The notes beneath the pieces are model-generated. The model did no database searches. It saw only the letters and a program-made list of their open reading frames with translations, and was not told where the DNA came from. A stretch of DNA of 47,458 bases, taken from the NCBI GenBank assembly GCA_030684555.1, contig JAUXVN010000083.1, positions 1-47,458 of the forward strand. The letters run 5' to 3'. The stretch comes from Ignavibacteria bacterium. GTDB lineage: Bacteria; Bacteroidota; Ignavibacteria; Ignavibacteriales; Ignavibacteriaceae. Shown here one piece after another: positions 1 to 8,011 of the stretch. Numbering within the stretch: position 1 is the first letter of the stretch; the number at the start of each line of letters is the position of its first letter. The position numbers and the translations under genes are program-made.

Positions 1-709
1 TACAATAAATGCCCCTATTGACCTTCAGAACGGAGGATTTATAACCGGAAACGGATATATCAAATCAGACAGTAATTTTGTGATAACCACAAATAGCTGG
101 AGCAGAGCACTATTGAAAGGGAGAGTTGGAAATTACCCGAAGTTGTATTGGGGAAGTCACCCGACAATAAGCCAGATGAGCAGTTTCATGATTTATAGGA
201 AGAAACAGACTCCGGGATTTGTACATATAGCTACTGTGAGCGGGACATCACGAACTTATGTAGATTCAGCAGTAACATTACAGGCAGGTCATCAAAACCA
301 AACCACAGCAGAATATTATATAGTCGGAGTCTACGCAAATGGAATGCGTCAACAATTATTAACAGCAAGCACAGATACGATAAATTATCACCGTGTAAAC
401 GGGACTGGTTTAGAGAAAGATGGGACGGATCAAACAGAAAGAATAACCGAGTACAAATTAGAGCAGAATTATCCAAATCCGTTTAACCCAACAACCACGA
501 TAACATATCAGATTAAAGAAAAAGGGTTTACAACTTTGAAGATATATGATTTACTCGGGAAATTAGTAACCACACTTGTAAATGAAGAAAAGGAGAACGG
601 AAAATACAGTGTTGAATTTAATGCATCAAAGCTCTCAAGCGGAGTATATTTGTATGAACTTCGCTCAAATGAGTATAAATCAACTAAGAAATTATTGTTG
701 ATGAAGTAG
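1..709 (+). CDS. T9SS type A sorting-domain protein, C-terminal part (5' end outside window)
   Basis: The frame is open from base 2 with no stop before 707-709, so the gene starts upstream of the window; the GTG at 80 is an internal codon. The visible part has a fibronectin-III-like stretch (encoded about 180-390) followed by a T9SS type A C-terminal sorting domain containing QNYPNPFNP and a KIYDLLGKLV strand and ending in KKLLLMK. In this phylum that domain directs export across the outer membrane and surface attachment or release. The passenger domain lies outside the window, so its activity is unknown. A palindromic hairpin follows at once and may end transcription. Confidence 0.85.
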   Translation, partial: TINAPIDLQNGGFITGNGYIKSDSNFVITTNSWSRALLKGRVGNYPKLYWGSHPTISQMSSFMIYRKKQTPGFVHIATVSGTSRTYVDSAVTLQAGHQNQTTAEYYIVGVYANGMRQQLLTASTDTINYHRVNGTGLEKDGTDQTERITEYKLEQNYPNPFNPTTTITYQIKEKGFTTLKIYDLLGKLVTTLVNEEKENGKYSVEFNASKLSSGVYLYELRSNEYKSTKKLLLMK

Positions 710-726
710 AAATTGCTAACCTTAAA

Positions 727-759
727 AAACCTTCGAGATTTTCAAAATCTCGAAGGTTT
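727..759. repeat. 33-nt palindrome, dispersed family member and possible terminator
   Basis: Sixteen-base arms (727-742 and 744-759) pair perfectly around a single C at 743. The same scaffold, AAACCT..G....TTTT-C-AAAA....C..AGGTTT, recurs at 15075-15107 and 17789-17821. It lies 18 bases after the stop of the T9SS gene and could act as a terminator, although the T run after it is short. Confidence 0.8.
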
Positions 760-805
760 GGTATTCCCAAGGCTGTCAGGAACCCAGGCTTTATGATTTA
801 TTTTT

Positions 806-833
806 GTAGGGAACGGTCGCGACCGTTCCCTAC
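806..833. repeat. 28-bp perfect palindrome
   Basis: Two 14-base arms (GTAGGGAACGGTCG and its reverse complement) meet with no spacer. It is GC-rich in an AT-rich context and noncoding. It may be a mobile palindromic repeat; no second copy was seen in this window. Confidence 0.8.
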
Positions 834-873
834 ATTTTAGAAATTGGACATTCTATAGAAAATTCACCCGAAT

Positions 874-893
874 GTCGAGAACCACTTCTCGAC
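874..893. other. Small inverted repeat
   Basis: GTCGAGAA and TTCTCGAC arms of 8 bases flank a CCAC loop. It is the third of four hairpins packed into the 240-base gap between convergent genes. No T tract follows on either strand, so a terminator role is doubtful. Confidence 0.6.
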
Positions 894-910
894 CTCCAGG
901 GAAAATAAGA

Positions 911-938
911 AAAGGCTACCTCGATGAGGTAGTCTTTT
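911..938. terminator. Bidirectional terminator hairpin
   Basis: CTACCTC (916-922) pairs with GAGGTAG (926-932) over a GAT loop, and flanking A and T runs extend the stem (AAAGG with TCTTT). It sits just past the end of the minus-strand hydrolase gene and, on that strand, is followed by TTTTCT. Confidence 0.75.
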
Positions 939-950
939 CATTTCCAAAAT

Positions 951-1952
951 TTACTTCTCTAAAAAATCTGCAATAATTTTTGCGCTTCGTTTAAGTTCGC
1001 AGCCGGGGGCGAGATGTCCACAGTTGTTTTCAAGAATAGTGATTTCGCAATTCATGAGTTTCGCAATTTCAATTGATGATTGCGGATTTATTAACAAGTC
1101 AGTTTTAGAAACTATTATATGAACATCTGCTTTAATCGCTTTTGCGGCGGCATCCATCGAATTATCAAAATGGCGGTAAATATTCTGACTCATCATCGCT
1201 TTAAGTTGTGTTAGATAATTTGGGATTGTAAAGGTTTTTGATATATCCCTAAACATTGTCTTAATATAATTTGATGAACTGTCGTAAGGTATCAAGCTGT
1301 TAACTTTTTCCGGAGTGCGCCCGAATGATGCGGTGAATAAGTTTAATGCAGTTGCTATTTCTTTATCGGGAGTTCCGTATTTCAACCCGGACTCAATAAT
1401 TTGTTTTTGCAAATTCATCAAAACAAGATCATAAGTCGAAAGTTTTGGTGTGCTTACATAAGGAATAGCTTTTTTCATGAATGTAGGATAAGCCACCAAC
1501 CATTCGAAAACCTGCATACTTCCCATCGAACCGCCAACTATTGCATGGACTTGAGTTATTCCAAGAAACTCCATTAATTTCTTTTGCGAATTCACCATAT
1601 CGCGTATTGTAATATCAGAGAAAGCATCTTGATAATTTGATGGGGAAGTAGAAACTCCATTTCCGAGAGCGTCAATAGTAATTACAAAGTATGTAGTTGA
1701 ATCGATAAAACTATTTTTTCCTAATAATCTTCCCAACTGCTCTGAAATCCCACCAAACCATGATAAATAAAGAACAATATTTGAAGAATCTGAATTAAGA
1801 TTTCCAAATGTTCTGTAACCAACGGAACAGTTTTTTAAATTAGAACCATTTTCAAGATATAAGTCGCCAACGTTTTTAAATTGTTGCTGAGAATGAACTT
1901 CAGTTATTACTGAGAAAAGAAGGATGAAAAAAATTAATAGCTTTATTCTCAT
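951..1952 (-). CDS. Secreted alpha/beta hydrolase of the MetX (homoserine O-acetyltransferase) family
   Basis: This is an alpha/beta-hydrolase fold protein related to MetX acyltransferases. The nucleophile elbow reads GGSMGSMQVFEW. With a TTG six codons upstream counted as residue 1, the nucleophile is Ser148, with Asp291 (VSKTD) and His319 (NCGHLAPG) completing the triad. The ATG at 1952 is preferred: an AAGG lies about 10 bases upstream, and the protein then begins directly with a signal peptide (MRIKLLIFFILLFSV...VHSQ). Cytosolic MetX enzymes have no signal peptide, so a role in methionine synthesis is unlikely; a periplasmic esterase or acyltransferase is more plausible, with substrate unknown. 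A remnant small gene with a strong RBS lies 50 bases upstream on the same strand. Confidence 0.75.
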   Translation of the reverse strand: MRIKLLIFFILLFSVITEVHSQQQFKNVGDLYLENGSNLKNCSVGYRTFGNLNSDSSNIVLYLSWFGGISEQLGRLLGKNSFIDSTTYFVITIDALGNGVSTSPSNYQDAFSDITIRDMVNSQKKLMEFLGITQVHAIVGGSMGSMQVFEWLVAYPTFMKKAIPYVSTPKLSTYDLVLMNLQKQIIESGLKYGTPDKEIATALNLFTASFGRTPEKVNSLIPYDSSSNYIKTMFRDISKTFTIPNYLTQLKAMMSQNIYRHFDNSMDAAAKAIKADVHIIVSKTDLLINPQSSIEIAKLMNCEITILENNCGHLAPGCELKRSAKIIADFLEK

Positions 1953-2001
1953 TTGTTGTAAAACCTTCAAGTTTAAAGTTATAAATGATTAAAAATTATT
2001 T

Positions 2002-2076
2002 TCAAAGACTCACGATTGTAAATGTAGTTAACGATGTTACCACAACCGCTAAAAAATTTATTGAGCCTGATTCCAT
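2002..2076 (-). pseudogene. 24-codon hydrophobic ORF, possible remnant of a DUF1761-type membrane protein
   Basis: The frame begins MESGSINFLAVVVTSL and stops after 24 residues. AAGGAG at 2083-2088 lies 6 bases before the ATG, which is excellent spacing. The start resembles what I recall of the first helix of DUF1761 membrane proteins (INxLAVLVAA...), which are much longer. No continuation is visible after the stop. It is either a genuine one-helix peptide or a truncated gene. The rest of the 1971-2271 gap is AT-rich and otherwise featureless. Confidence 0.4.
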
Positions 2077-2223
2077 ATCATGCTCCTTTTTTGTTACAAT
2101 GCGAAAAGTAATAAAATCTATTGATTAGTCAATAAGCTAAATAAAAAACAAATTTATTCGACAATCAATTAAGGAAACTTTTAAGAGTTTAAGTCTGTTT
2201 AAGAAAGTAGAAGGCGGAATTAT

Positions 2224-2252
2224 TTGACACTACTTTTTTAGTGAGATAAAGT
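2224..2252 (+). promoter_or_regulatory. Possible promoter of the muconolactone-isomerase-like gene
   Basis: TTGACA (2224-2229), a 17-base spacer and TAAAGT (2247-2252, four of six consensus bases) lie 20 bases before the ATG at 2272. This is pattern only. Confidence 0.3.
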
Positions 2253-2271
2253 TTATTTTAAGGCAAGAAAA

Positions 2272-2583
2272 ATGGAATTTATGAATATGTTTGATTATAT
2301 GATAGAAATTGACCTCCCTTTTGATTTGGGTGAAGAATTTGTTTCGAAAATTCCCCATCAAAGAGTGGCGGTGGACAGACTCTTTCAGTTGGGAAAGATA
2401 CGTACCTATTCCCTTGCTCTGGATAGACGTAAATTATGGATAGTAGCGTCTGCTGAATCTGAAGAACAGGTTGCAGACCTAATAAGCCAATTTCCAATTT
2501 ATGATTATATCAAGTTTGATATCTTTAAATTGAATTTCCATAATACTGCGAAAATCGGATTCCCTCAAGTCTCGCTAAATTGA
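2272..2583 (+). CDS. Muconolactone-isomerase-like (YCII/ferredoxin-fold) small protein
   Basis: A 103-residue cytosolic protein with the layout of the muconolactone delta-isomerase-like family: an N-terminal strand (FDYMIEIDLP), a helix with HQRVAVDRLFQLGKI, the strand pair SLALDRRKLWIVASAES, and a second helix (EEQVADLISQFP) before a closing strand. These are small dimeric alpha/beta-barrel proteins. No catabolic operon surrounds it, so the substrate cannot be deduced. AAGG about 8 bases upstream supports the ATG at 2272; in-frame ATGs at 2281 and 2287 are alternatives, and 2287 would start at MFDYM, where I recall homologues starting. It stands alone, convergent with the BNR gene. Confidence 0.6.
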   Translation: MEFMNMFDYMIEIDLPFDLGEEFVSKIPHQRVAVDRLFQLGKIRTYSLALDRRKLWIVASAESEEQVADLISQFPIYDYIKFDIFKLNFHNTAKIGFPQVSLN

Positions 2584-2621
2584 GTTTCTTAAATTCTCAT
2601 TCTATCTGAAAATCATCCCAA

Positions 2622-5246
2622 TTATTTTAAAATCAACATCTTCTTTGAAAGTTGAAATTTGCCAACCGATGATTTTGATTCAAGTTTATAGATATATACA
2701 CCGCTTGATAAGTTTGAGTTCTCAAATTTGAAACTATGTTCGCCTTTAGTTAAAACCTTATCAATAAGAATAGCAATTTCATTTCCTAATAAATCATACA
2801 CCTTCAATTTTACCTGGCTTACAAAGGGAATAGAATACTTTATTGTGGTGGATGGATTAAACGGATTCGGATAATTTTGATTTAATGAAAATCCTTCCGG
2901 AATACCCGAACCTAAATTTCCTATAGATGTCGTGATACTATCAATATTAATTTTGTACATTGAACGACCGTGTGTACCAAGTATAAGTTCATTAGTAACA
3001 GGATGAATTTTCATATCATTAATTACAACAGAGGGGATATCTGTTCCAAGAACATTCCATGAGACACCACCATTTTGTGAATAAAAAACACCAATATCAT
3101 TTCCAAGATAAAGTCGCTGTGGATTATTATTATCAACCGCAAAAGCATTTACCGGAGCATCCGGCAAATTACTGCTTATGTCAGTCCAGTTATTACCATA
3201 ATTGGTGGTCTTAAACACATGAGGCTGAGGGTCATGCCACTTTAACCCTGAATATGTTACGTACAAAATATTCTCGGCATTAGGATCAACAACAACCCGG
3301 GTAATCCATCTTTGAGGTAAAGCGGGGGTGGAAATTTTTGTCCAGTTCCCACCATTATCGATAGACACCCAAACATTAGCATCATCTGTCCCAACATAAA
3401 TATTATTTGAGTTTGATGGAGCGACTGCAATTGTGGTAATTGTTCCCAATCTCAAAGTTCCGTTGCTGTTTGTAAGATTAGGACTGATTACACTCCACGA
3501 AAAAGCAGCATTAGTAGTTCGATAAAGTCTGTTCGTTCCATAATAAAGAACATTATTATTGTTTGGATCCATAATAACCGGGGTTGACCAATTTGTTGGC
3601 TCTGATGTATTTATACCCTGCATTGCCCAAGAAAAATTAGCTCCTCCGTTCGTTGATTTTGACAAAGCGCCAAACTGCCATTCAGCATAAATTATATTTG
3701 AATTCGTATAATCGACCGTTACATAAAAACCATCGCCACCCAAAATTCTATCCCAATCATCAAAATTTCCGGTTAGGGTTCTTATCGTGTTATTGTCTTG
3801 AGTTCCGCCATAAAGTCTATGTGGATTTAGATAATCAAGTCCAATTTCATAAAATTGAGTAGCCGGAAGATGAACTGGATCAGACCATGTTACACCTGCA
3901 TCTGTTGAAATATTAATTCCACCATCGTTGCCGCTTAACAAATAATTCGGATTTGTAGGATGAAATGCCAAAGCATGATGATCGACATGAAGTTGCTGTG
4001 GACCACTGATTGTTCCATATATGATAGGCCAACTCGTTCCACTATTTGTTGAACGCATAAACGCAACATCAAGAGCATATACAATATTCGGATTTGTTGG
4101 ATGAACTCTTGTTTGACCAAAGTACCACGAAAAGTTTGAAGTTCCTTCAGAAATCCCGAAGGAGGGATCAGCGTTCACCCAGTTAGTCCCTTTATTTGTT
4201 GTTTTATAAAATCCGGTATAAGAATTTCCATTGTTATACAACGCATAAACAATATTTGGATCGGATAAACTCATTGCTAATCCAATTCTACCGATATTAG
4301 TACCGGTTGGTAATCCATTTGTTTGACCAAGTTTTTGCCAGTTTGTACCGCCATCGGAACTTATGAATATTCCGCTTGAAGCACCATAAAGTCTTGAAGT
4401 TAGCGGGCGTCTTACACGTTCCCACATTGCTGCCATTAAGAAATTTGAATTATTCGGATCCATTACTAAATCAATTGCACCTGTTGAATCAGAGATGAAT
4501 AACGATTTAGACCAGGTATCCCCTCCGTCACTGCTTTTATAAACTCCTCTTTCCGGATTTGGACTGAAGTATGAACCAACAGCAGCAACGTAAATATTTT
4601 GTGGATTAGTATGATCGACAATAATTCTCCCAATTGAAACAGTTTGTTCCAATCCTTTCAATGTCCATGTATTGCCTGCATCAGTTGATTTATAAATCCC
4701 TTCACCGGGAAAATTATTGTGTCCGCCGTTAGCTTCTCCTGTCCCGACAAAAATGATATTTGGGTTAACCGGATCAACAGCGATATCGCCTATATTAATA
4801 TTGGGGGAAGAATCAAAAATTGGAAACCATGTATTTCCCATATCAGTCGATTTAAAAACTCCACCCGTTGATGCCCCTGCATAAACAATATTCGGGTCCA
4901 ATGGGTTAAACTCTATATCAACGACTCTTCCCCCTATGTTCATCGGTCCCGCAAATTCCCACTTAGGTATAGTTTTTCCTTTTCTTATATAATCAGCATT
5001 TAACTCATTCATCATCACTCTTTTTTGCGCAAAAGCATTTCTATATACATCTTCATCATATTGGTAATGAGGATAAGTTCTTTGTATCCAGCTCCATTCA
5101 GATGGACGCAAATCGGGACCCTTTGCTTGCTTCTTTATTCGGTTATGAATAAAATCAATTTTTACCGGATTTATGTTCTGAAGAATTATACCTAATGATG
5201 AAATAATAAGCAGTGCCGGTATTACGAAGTACATTCTTGATTTCAT
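2622..5246 (-). CDS. Secreted BNR/VPS10-type beta-propeller protein with T9SS type A sorting domain
   Basis: This 874-residue exported protein has a hydrophobic export segment at residues 4-24 and then a spacer (about 30-90). A long array follows of sortilin/BNR-type propeller blades, recognisable by repeats such as STDMGNTW, SSDGGDTW, STDAGVTW and TTNYGNNW alternating with DPxNPxxIYVG, to about residue 780. A linker leads to a T9SS type A domain with QNYPNPFNPSTTIKY, KVYDLLGNEI and a final KKMLILK. Exo-alpha-sialidase-like and photosynthesis-assembly propellers share the repeat, but no catalytic residues can be assigned, so glycan binding or a structural surface role is as likely as enzymatic activity. 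Transcription is monocistronic. No clear Shine-Dalgarno sequence precedes the ATG. Confidence 0.85.
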   Translation of the reverse strand: MKSRMYFVIPALLIISSLGIILQNINPVKIDFIHNRIKKQAKGPDLRPSEWSWIQRTYPHYQYDEDVYRNAFAQKRVMMNELNADYIRKGKTIPKWEFAGPMNIGGRVVDIEFNPLDPNIVYAGASTGGVFKSTDMGNTWFPIFDSSPNINIGDIAVDPVNPNIIFVGTGEANGGHNNFPGEGIYKSTDAGNTWTLKGLEQTVSIGRIIVDHTNPQNIYVAAVGSYFSPNPERGVYKSSDGGDTWSKSLFISDSTGAIDLVMDPNNSNFLMAAMWERVRRPLTSRLYGASSGIFISSDGGTNWQKLGQTNGLPTGTNIGRIGLAMSLSDPNIVYALYNNGNSYTGFYKTTNKGTNWVNADPSFGISEGTSNFSWYFGQTRVHPTNPNIVYALDVAFMRSTNSGTSWPIIYGTISGPQQLHVDHHALAFHPTNPNYLLSGNDGGINISTDAGVTWSDPVHLPATQFYEIGLDYLNPHRLYGGTQDNNTIRTLTGNFDDWDRILGGDGFYVTVDYTNSNIIYAEWQFGALSKSTNGGANFSWAMQGINTSEPTNWSTPVIMDPNNNNVLYYGTNRLYRTTNAAFSWSVISPNLTNSNGTLRLGTITTIAVAPSNSNNIYVGTDDANVWVSIDNGGNWTKISTPALPQRWITRVVVDPNAENILYVTYSGLKWHDPQPHVFKTTNYGNNWTDISSNLPDAPVNAFAVDNNNPQRLYLGNDIGVFYSQNGGVSWNVLGTDIPSVVINDMKIHPVTNELILGTHGRSMYKINIDSITTSIGNLGSGIPEGFSLNQNYPNPFNPSTTIKYSIPFVSQVKLKVYDLLGNEIAILIDKVLTKGEHSFKFENSNLSSGVYIYKLESKSSVGKFQLSKKMLILK

Positions 5247-5301
5247 GGAGAAACTCGTGATAGTTTTGATAAAGTTTTTTTAACTACACTAAAAGTAGTG
5301 A

Positions 5302-5451
5302 ATGAAAACTTCACAATCACCACATTTATTGGAGAATGATTATCGTTGTTATTCAATAGAGGTTTTTGAAATTGTTAAAGTTTATGAATCAGAATGGAAC
5401 ACTAATTCATGGAACTTTCCAACTGAACCTCCATTTGTTAAAATTTTGTAA
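5302..5451 (+). CDS. Possible 49-residue small protein, unrecognised
   Basis: An ATG-initiated frame of 49 codons in the 379-base gap between divergent genes encodes a polar, acidic-aromatic peptide (MKTSQSPHLLENDYRCY... ending FVKIL). There is no strong RBS, no hydrophobic segment, and I recognise no family. It may be chance or the relic of a longer gene. The rest of the gap holds no other feature except a 15-nt inverted repeat at 5596-5610 just before the deacylase gene. Confidence 0.22.
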   Translation: MKTSQSPHLLENDYRCYSIEVFEIVKVYESEWNTNSWNFPTEPPFVKIL

Positions 5452-5625
5452 ATACTTTTAAAATATGTACAACTTCAGTATGTTTTGTTGGAATAATTGG
5501 AAATTCAATTGATTTATTTTTTTTAATGAAATCAGTATCATCTATAATTGGCAACATCAGGTTCTATTTCTTTCTTCAACTTGATACCTAAAACTCGATT
5601 ATTATAATCGGGAAAGAAATTTATA

Positions 5626-6093
5626 ATGTCCAAAACGAATGCAATCCGAATGCTCGAGTCAGCAAAAATTAACTTCACGTTATCGCATTATGAAGTTGAT
5701 GAAAATGATCTTTCAGCGTTAACTGTTGCTGAGAAGATTGGAGTTGAGATTGAATCGGTTTTTAAAACCTTAGTAGGACGCGGCGATAAAAGTGGTATTG
5801 TAGTTTTCTGCATTACGGGAAATTCAGAATTGAATCTAAAAAAAGGAGCAACTGCATCAGGCAATAAAAGTATTGAAATGATTAAGATGAAAGAATTACT
5901 CCCGATAAGTGGTTACATTCGTGGAGGTTGTTCCCCAATCGGGATGAAGAAATTATTCACTACATATATTGATGAAACCGCAAAACTATTTGACCAAATA
6001 TTTATCAGTGCCGGAGTGCGTGGTACACAAATTCGCATTTGTCCGAATGAACTTGCAGACCTTATCAATGCTGAATTTGCTGATTTGATTTAG
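5626..6093 (+). CDS. ybaK: Cys-tRNA(Pro)/Cys-tRNA deacylase, YbaK/EbsC family
   Basis: A 155-residue cytosolic editing enzyme that hydrolyses misacylated Cys-tRNA(Pro) after charging errors by prolyl-tRNA synthetase. The full YbaK fold is present: an N-terminal helix (KTNAIRMLESAKINF), the catalytic lysine at residue 47 in SVFKTLV, the mid strand VVFCITGNSELNLKK, the GGCSPIGMKK loop typical of the family, and the C-terminal FISAGVRGTQIRI segment. Length is normal. The start follows an AT-rich leader with a small inverted repeat (5596-5610). It converges with the aldo/keto reductase gene, leaving only four bases between them. Confidence 0.88.
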   Translation: MSKTNAIRMLESAKINFTLSHYEVDENDLSALTVAEKIGVEIESVFKTLVGRGDKSGIVVFCITGNSELNLKKGATASGNKSIEMIKMKELLPISGYIRGGCSPIGMKKLFTTYIDETAKLFDQIFISAGVRGTQIRICPNELADLINAEFADLI

Positions 6094-6097
6094 TTTA

Positions 6098-7513
6098 TTA
6101 ATCACAGAAAAACTTTTCTGCGTTTATAATTGATTCTCTGTCTGAGATTTGTAAAATATTTTCAACATAGACTTTTTTTCTCATCCCAACTAATACAGAA
6201 CTTACTTCTTTCAAAGAGAGCAGCATTAAAACGGCTTTTTGTGAGAGGTCAAATGATTGTTCTTCTTTGTTCAAATATTTTTCAAGTTTAAACTCAAGCG
6301 GTTTAAAAAACTTTTTATTCATTTGTGCGATATGACTTTGAATTGCATCCAAAAGAATATTTGAAGTTACAGCATAAGTATTGAGTTGATTTAATAATGG
6401 GCTGTCTTCAACTCCAAGTTTTTCCAAAGCAGAAAGAACGTAATTAGCTCTTGGAATAAAATATTGTTGCTTCATCTCTAAAAAATGAGTCGGACTATCA
6501 AACTTAGAAAAGTAACCCGATAAAATTTCTCCGAGTGATAAGCAGTCGAAATAACTTTTTAAGTCCGCATTCCCAATGTTGTATACCGAAATAGCAGTTT
6601 TAATTTTTTCTTCAATTGAAGCAATATCTTTAATGAGTTCAATAATCTCTTTTTTAGTATAATTTTCTTTTATTGGAAATGAAGTTAGACGATGAAGTTT
6701 TCTTTTTACAATAGCATTTAATGGTCGATTTATCAATACTCCAATTCCATTCTCATGTGCTATTGTTAAAACGGATTTTTGTTCATGATTATTTAATCCC
6801 CCCTTTTCTAACAGGTTCATCGGTAGTTGAATCACGGCAAAATGATTTGTAGAAGAAACTTCATTGGCAATTTTTAGAACTTGTTCGAGTGAAGTAAAAT
6901 CAATTTCATCTTCAGCTGATGGAAAAGTATTAGATGATATTCCGTAATATGAAATTCTTCCTTTAGTTACTTCTTCTTCAAGAAACATAAAAGCATTTTT
7001 TATACGATTGTAATATTCCTTTCGATGTGCTTCCAAATTATCGAAATTGGAATAATTCAAAAAATATTCGGGATTATGCAAAAGGTAAACATCAATTCTA
7101 TTTAGTTGAAGTCGTTCTAACGAATAAGTGATTTGATCTTTCAGAAATTCAGGACTAATACAATGCCATAAATCGGGGGAGCATTTTACAACCTCCGTGT
7201 ATGGGTTTCCGTTGATCTCACGTTGTTTGGCAATTTCTAAATTCTTCCCTTGAATATATCCCCCTTTGGAAACGATTACTATTTCATCCTGATCAATTAT
7301 CTTCTTGTTAAAAAAGTCTGTTAAGATTTTTCCGATTAATATTTCGCTGCCGCCGTCCGAGTAATTTGAGGAAGTATCGAATAAATTAATTCCATTTTTT
7401 AGAGCATGTTCAATTGCAGTAACGTGTTCTTTAATTCTATTATCAACACGATAAGACCCAAAACCGATTTTTGAGATTTTTAGTCCGGTTTTGCCGAGAA
7501 TTGAATATTTCAT
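6098..7513 (-). CDS. Aldo/keto reductase with long C-terminal extension
   Basis: The N-terminal 280 residues or so form an aldo/keto reductase TIM barrel. The start (YSILGKTGLKISKIGFGSY) is typical, and the tetrad can be read as Asp46, Tyr51 (FDTSSNY), Lys83 (VSKGG) and His146 (LLHNPEY). Such enzymes reduce carbonyls with NADPH. At 471 residues it is much longer than the usual 280-330: there is a helical insertion after residue 280 and a C-terminal segment with VSSVLVGMRK, the usual AKR closing motif, near the end. The CSPDLWHCISPEFL stretch before the helix holding His146 is shared with a large-AKR subgroup. Substrate unknown. A small basic protein gene is divergent from it. Confidence 0.8.
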   Translation of the reverse strand: MKYSILGKTGLKISKIGFGSYRVDNRIKEHVTAIEHALKNGINLFDTSSNYSDGGSEILIGKILTDFFNKKIIDQDEIVIVSKGGYIQGKNLEIAKQREINGNPYTEVVKCSPDLWHCISPEFLKDQITYSLERLQLNRIDVYLLHNPEYFLNYSNFDNLEAHRKEYYNRIKNAFMFLEEEVTKGRISYYGISSNTFPSAEDEIDFTSLEQVLKIANEVSSTNHFAVIQLPMNLLEKGGLNNHEQKSVLTIAHENGIGVLINRPLNAIVKRKLHRLTSFPIKENYTKKEIIELIKDIASIEEKIKTAISVYNIGNADLKSYFDCLSLGEILSGYFSKFDSPTHFLEMKQQYFIPRANYVLSALEKLGVEDSPLLNQLNTYAVTSNILLDAIQSHIAQMNKKFFKPLEFKLEKYLNKEEQSFDLSQKAVLMLLSLKEVSSVLVGMRKKVYVENILQISDRESIINAEKFFCD

Positions 7514-7599
7514 AATACCTCAGTTAGGGGAAGAAATTTCATTTTTATTTCGCTTCATTTTTTAATATTTTTAGATTCAAATTTAAGGAGAATAACGAA

Positions 7600-7764
7600 A
7601 TGGCAAAACAGCAGAGCTTTTCTGATAAAGCTAAAGGCAAAAAAAGAGATTCCAGTGTTAATGTGAAGGTTATTAAAACCATGAAAACCGGAAAAGGAAG
7701 TTTTAAATTCAATGAAAAATTTGTAAAACTTGACGATATAAGTAAAGTCACAGACATTAAATAA
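7600..7764 (+). CDS. Small basic protein, 54 residues, possibly ribosome-associated (DUF4295/bL38-like)
   Basis: AAGGAG at 7585-7590 sits 9 bases before the ATG, and a good terminator follows, so this is a real transcription unit although short. The product (MAKQQSFSDKAKGKKRDSSV..., ending DDISKVTDIK) is rich in lysine and has a core (VKVIKTMKTGKGSFKFNEKF) that resembles, from memory, the small Bacteroidota DUF4295 proteins reported as an extra large-subunit ribosomal protein. The resemblance is weak, so treat function as unproved. Divergent from the aldo/keto reductase gene. Confidence 0.65.
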   Translation: MAKQQSFSDKAKGKKRDSSVNVKVIKTMKTGKGSFKFNEKFVKLDDISKVTDIK

Positions 7765-7781
7765 TTTCCCTCGAAATTAAA

Positions 7782-7806
7782 AGAAGCGGTTCGACCGCTT
7801 TTTTTA
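7782..7806 (+). terminator. Rho-independent terminator of the small basic protein gene
   Basis: Stem AAGCGGT (7784-7790), loop TCG, stem ACCGCTT (7794-7800) running into a T tract, 18 bases after the stop codon. Confidence 0.9.
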
Positions 7807-7852
7807 TTTTAAATCCTCACTAATGACTTTTGTTATATTTTACCCAAAATTT

Positions 7853-7960
7853 TCAATAGAAAAAAGTAGTTAAGTTTTTGTGTAGTGATGAGTAGAAGAT
7901 TTTTTTCTCCTTAACTACAAAAACAATTTGGACATATGTTTGTGAATAGGTGTCTGGCAT
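7853..7960 (-). pseudogene. Truncated second RAYT transposase start
   Basis: Reading from 7960, the frame begins MPDTYSQTYVQIVFVVK and stops after 35 codons. The first 16 or so codons match the intact RAYT at 8813 (MPNTYSQIYIQIVFTVN) with scattered changes, and the DNA upstream of both starts is also alike. The match ends near 7905; beyond it the frame is unrelated and stops. It is a relic of a second transposase copy that lost everything after its first strand. Confidence 0.75.
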
Positions 7961-8011
7961 AATACCCCTTCCGTTTTAAATGAAATTATTAAATATTTTC
8001 ATACACAGGTC

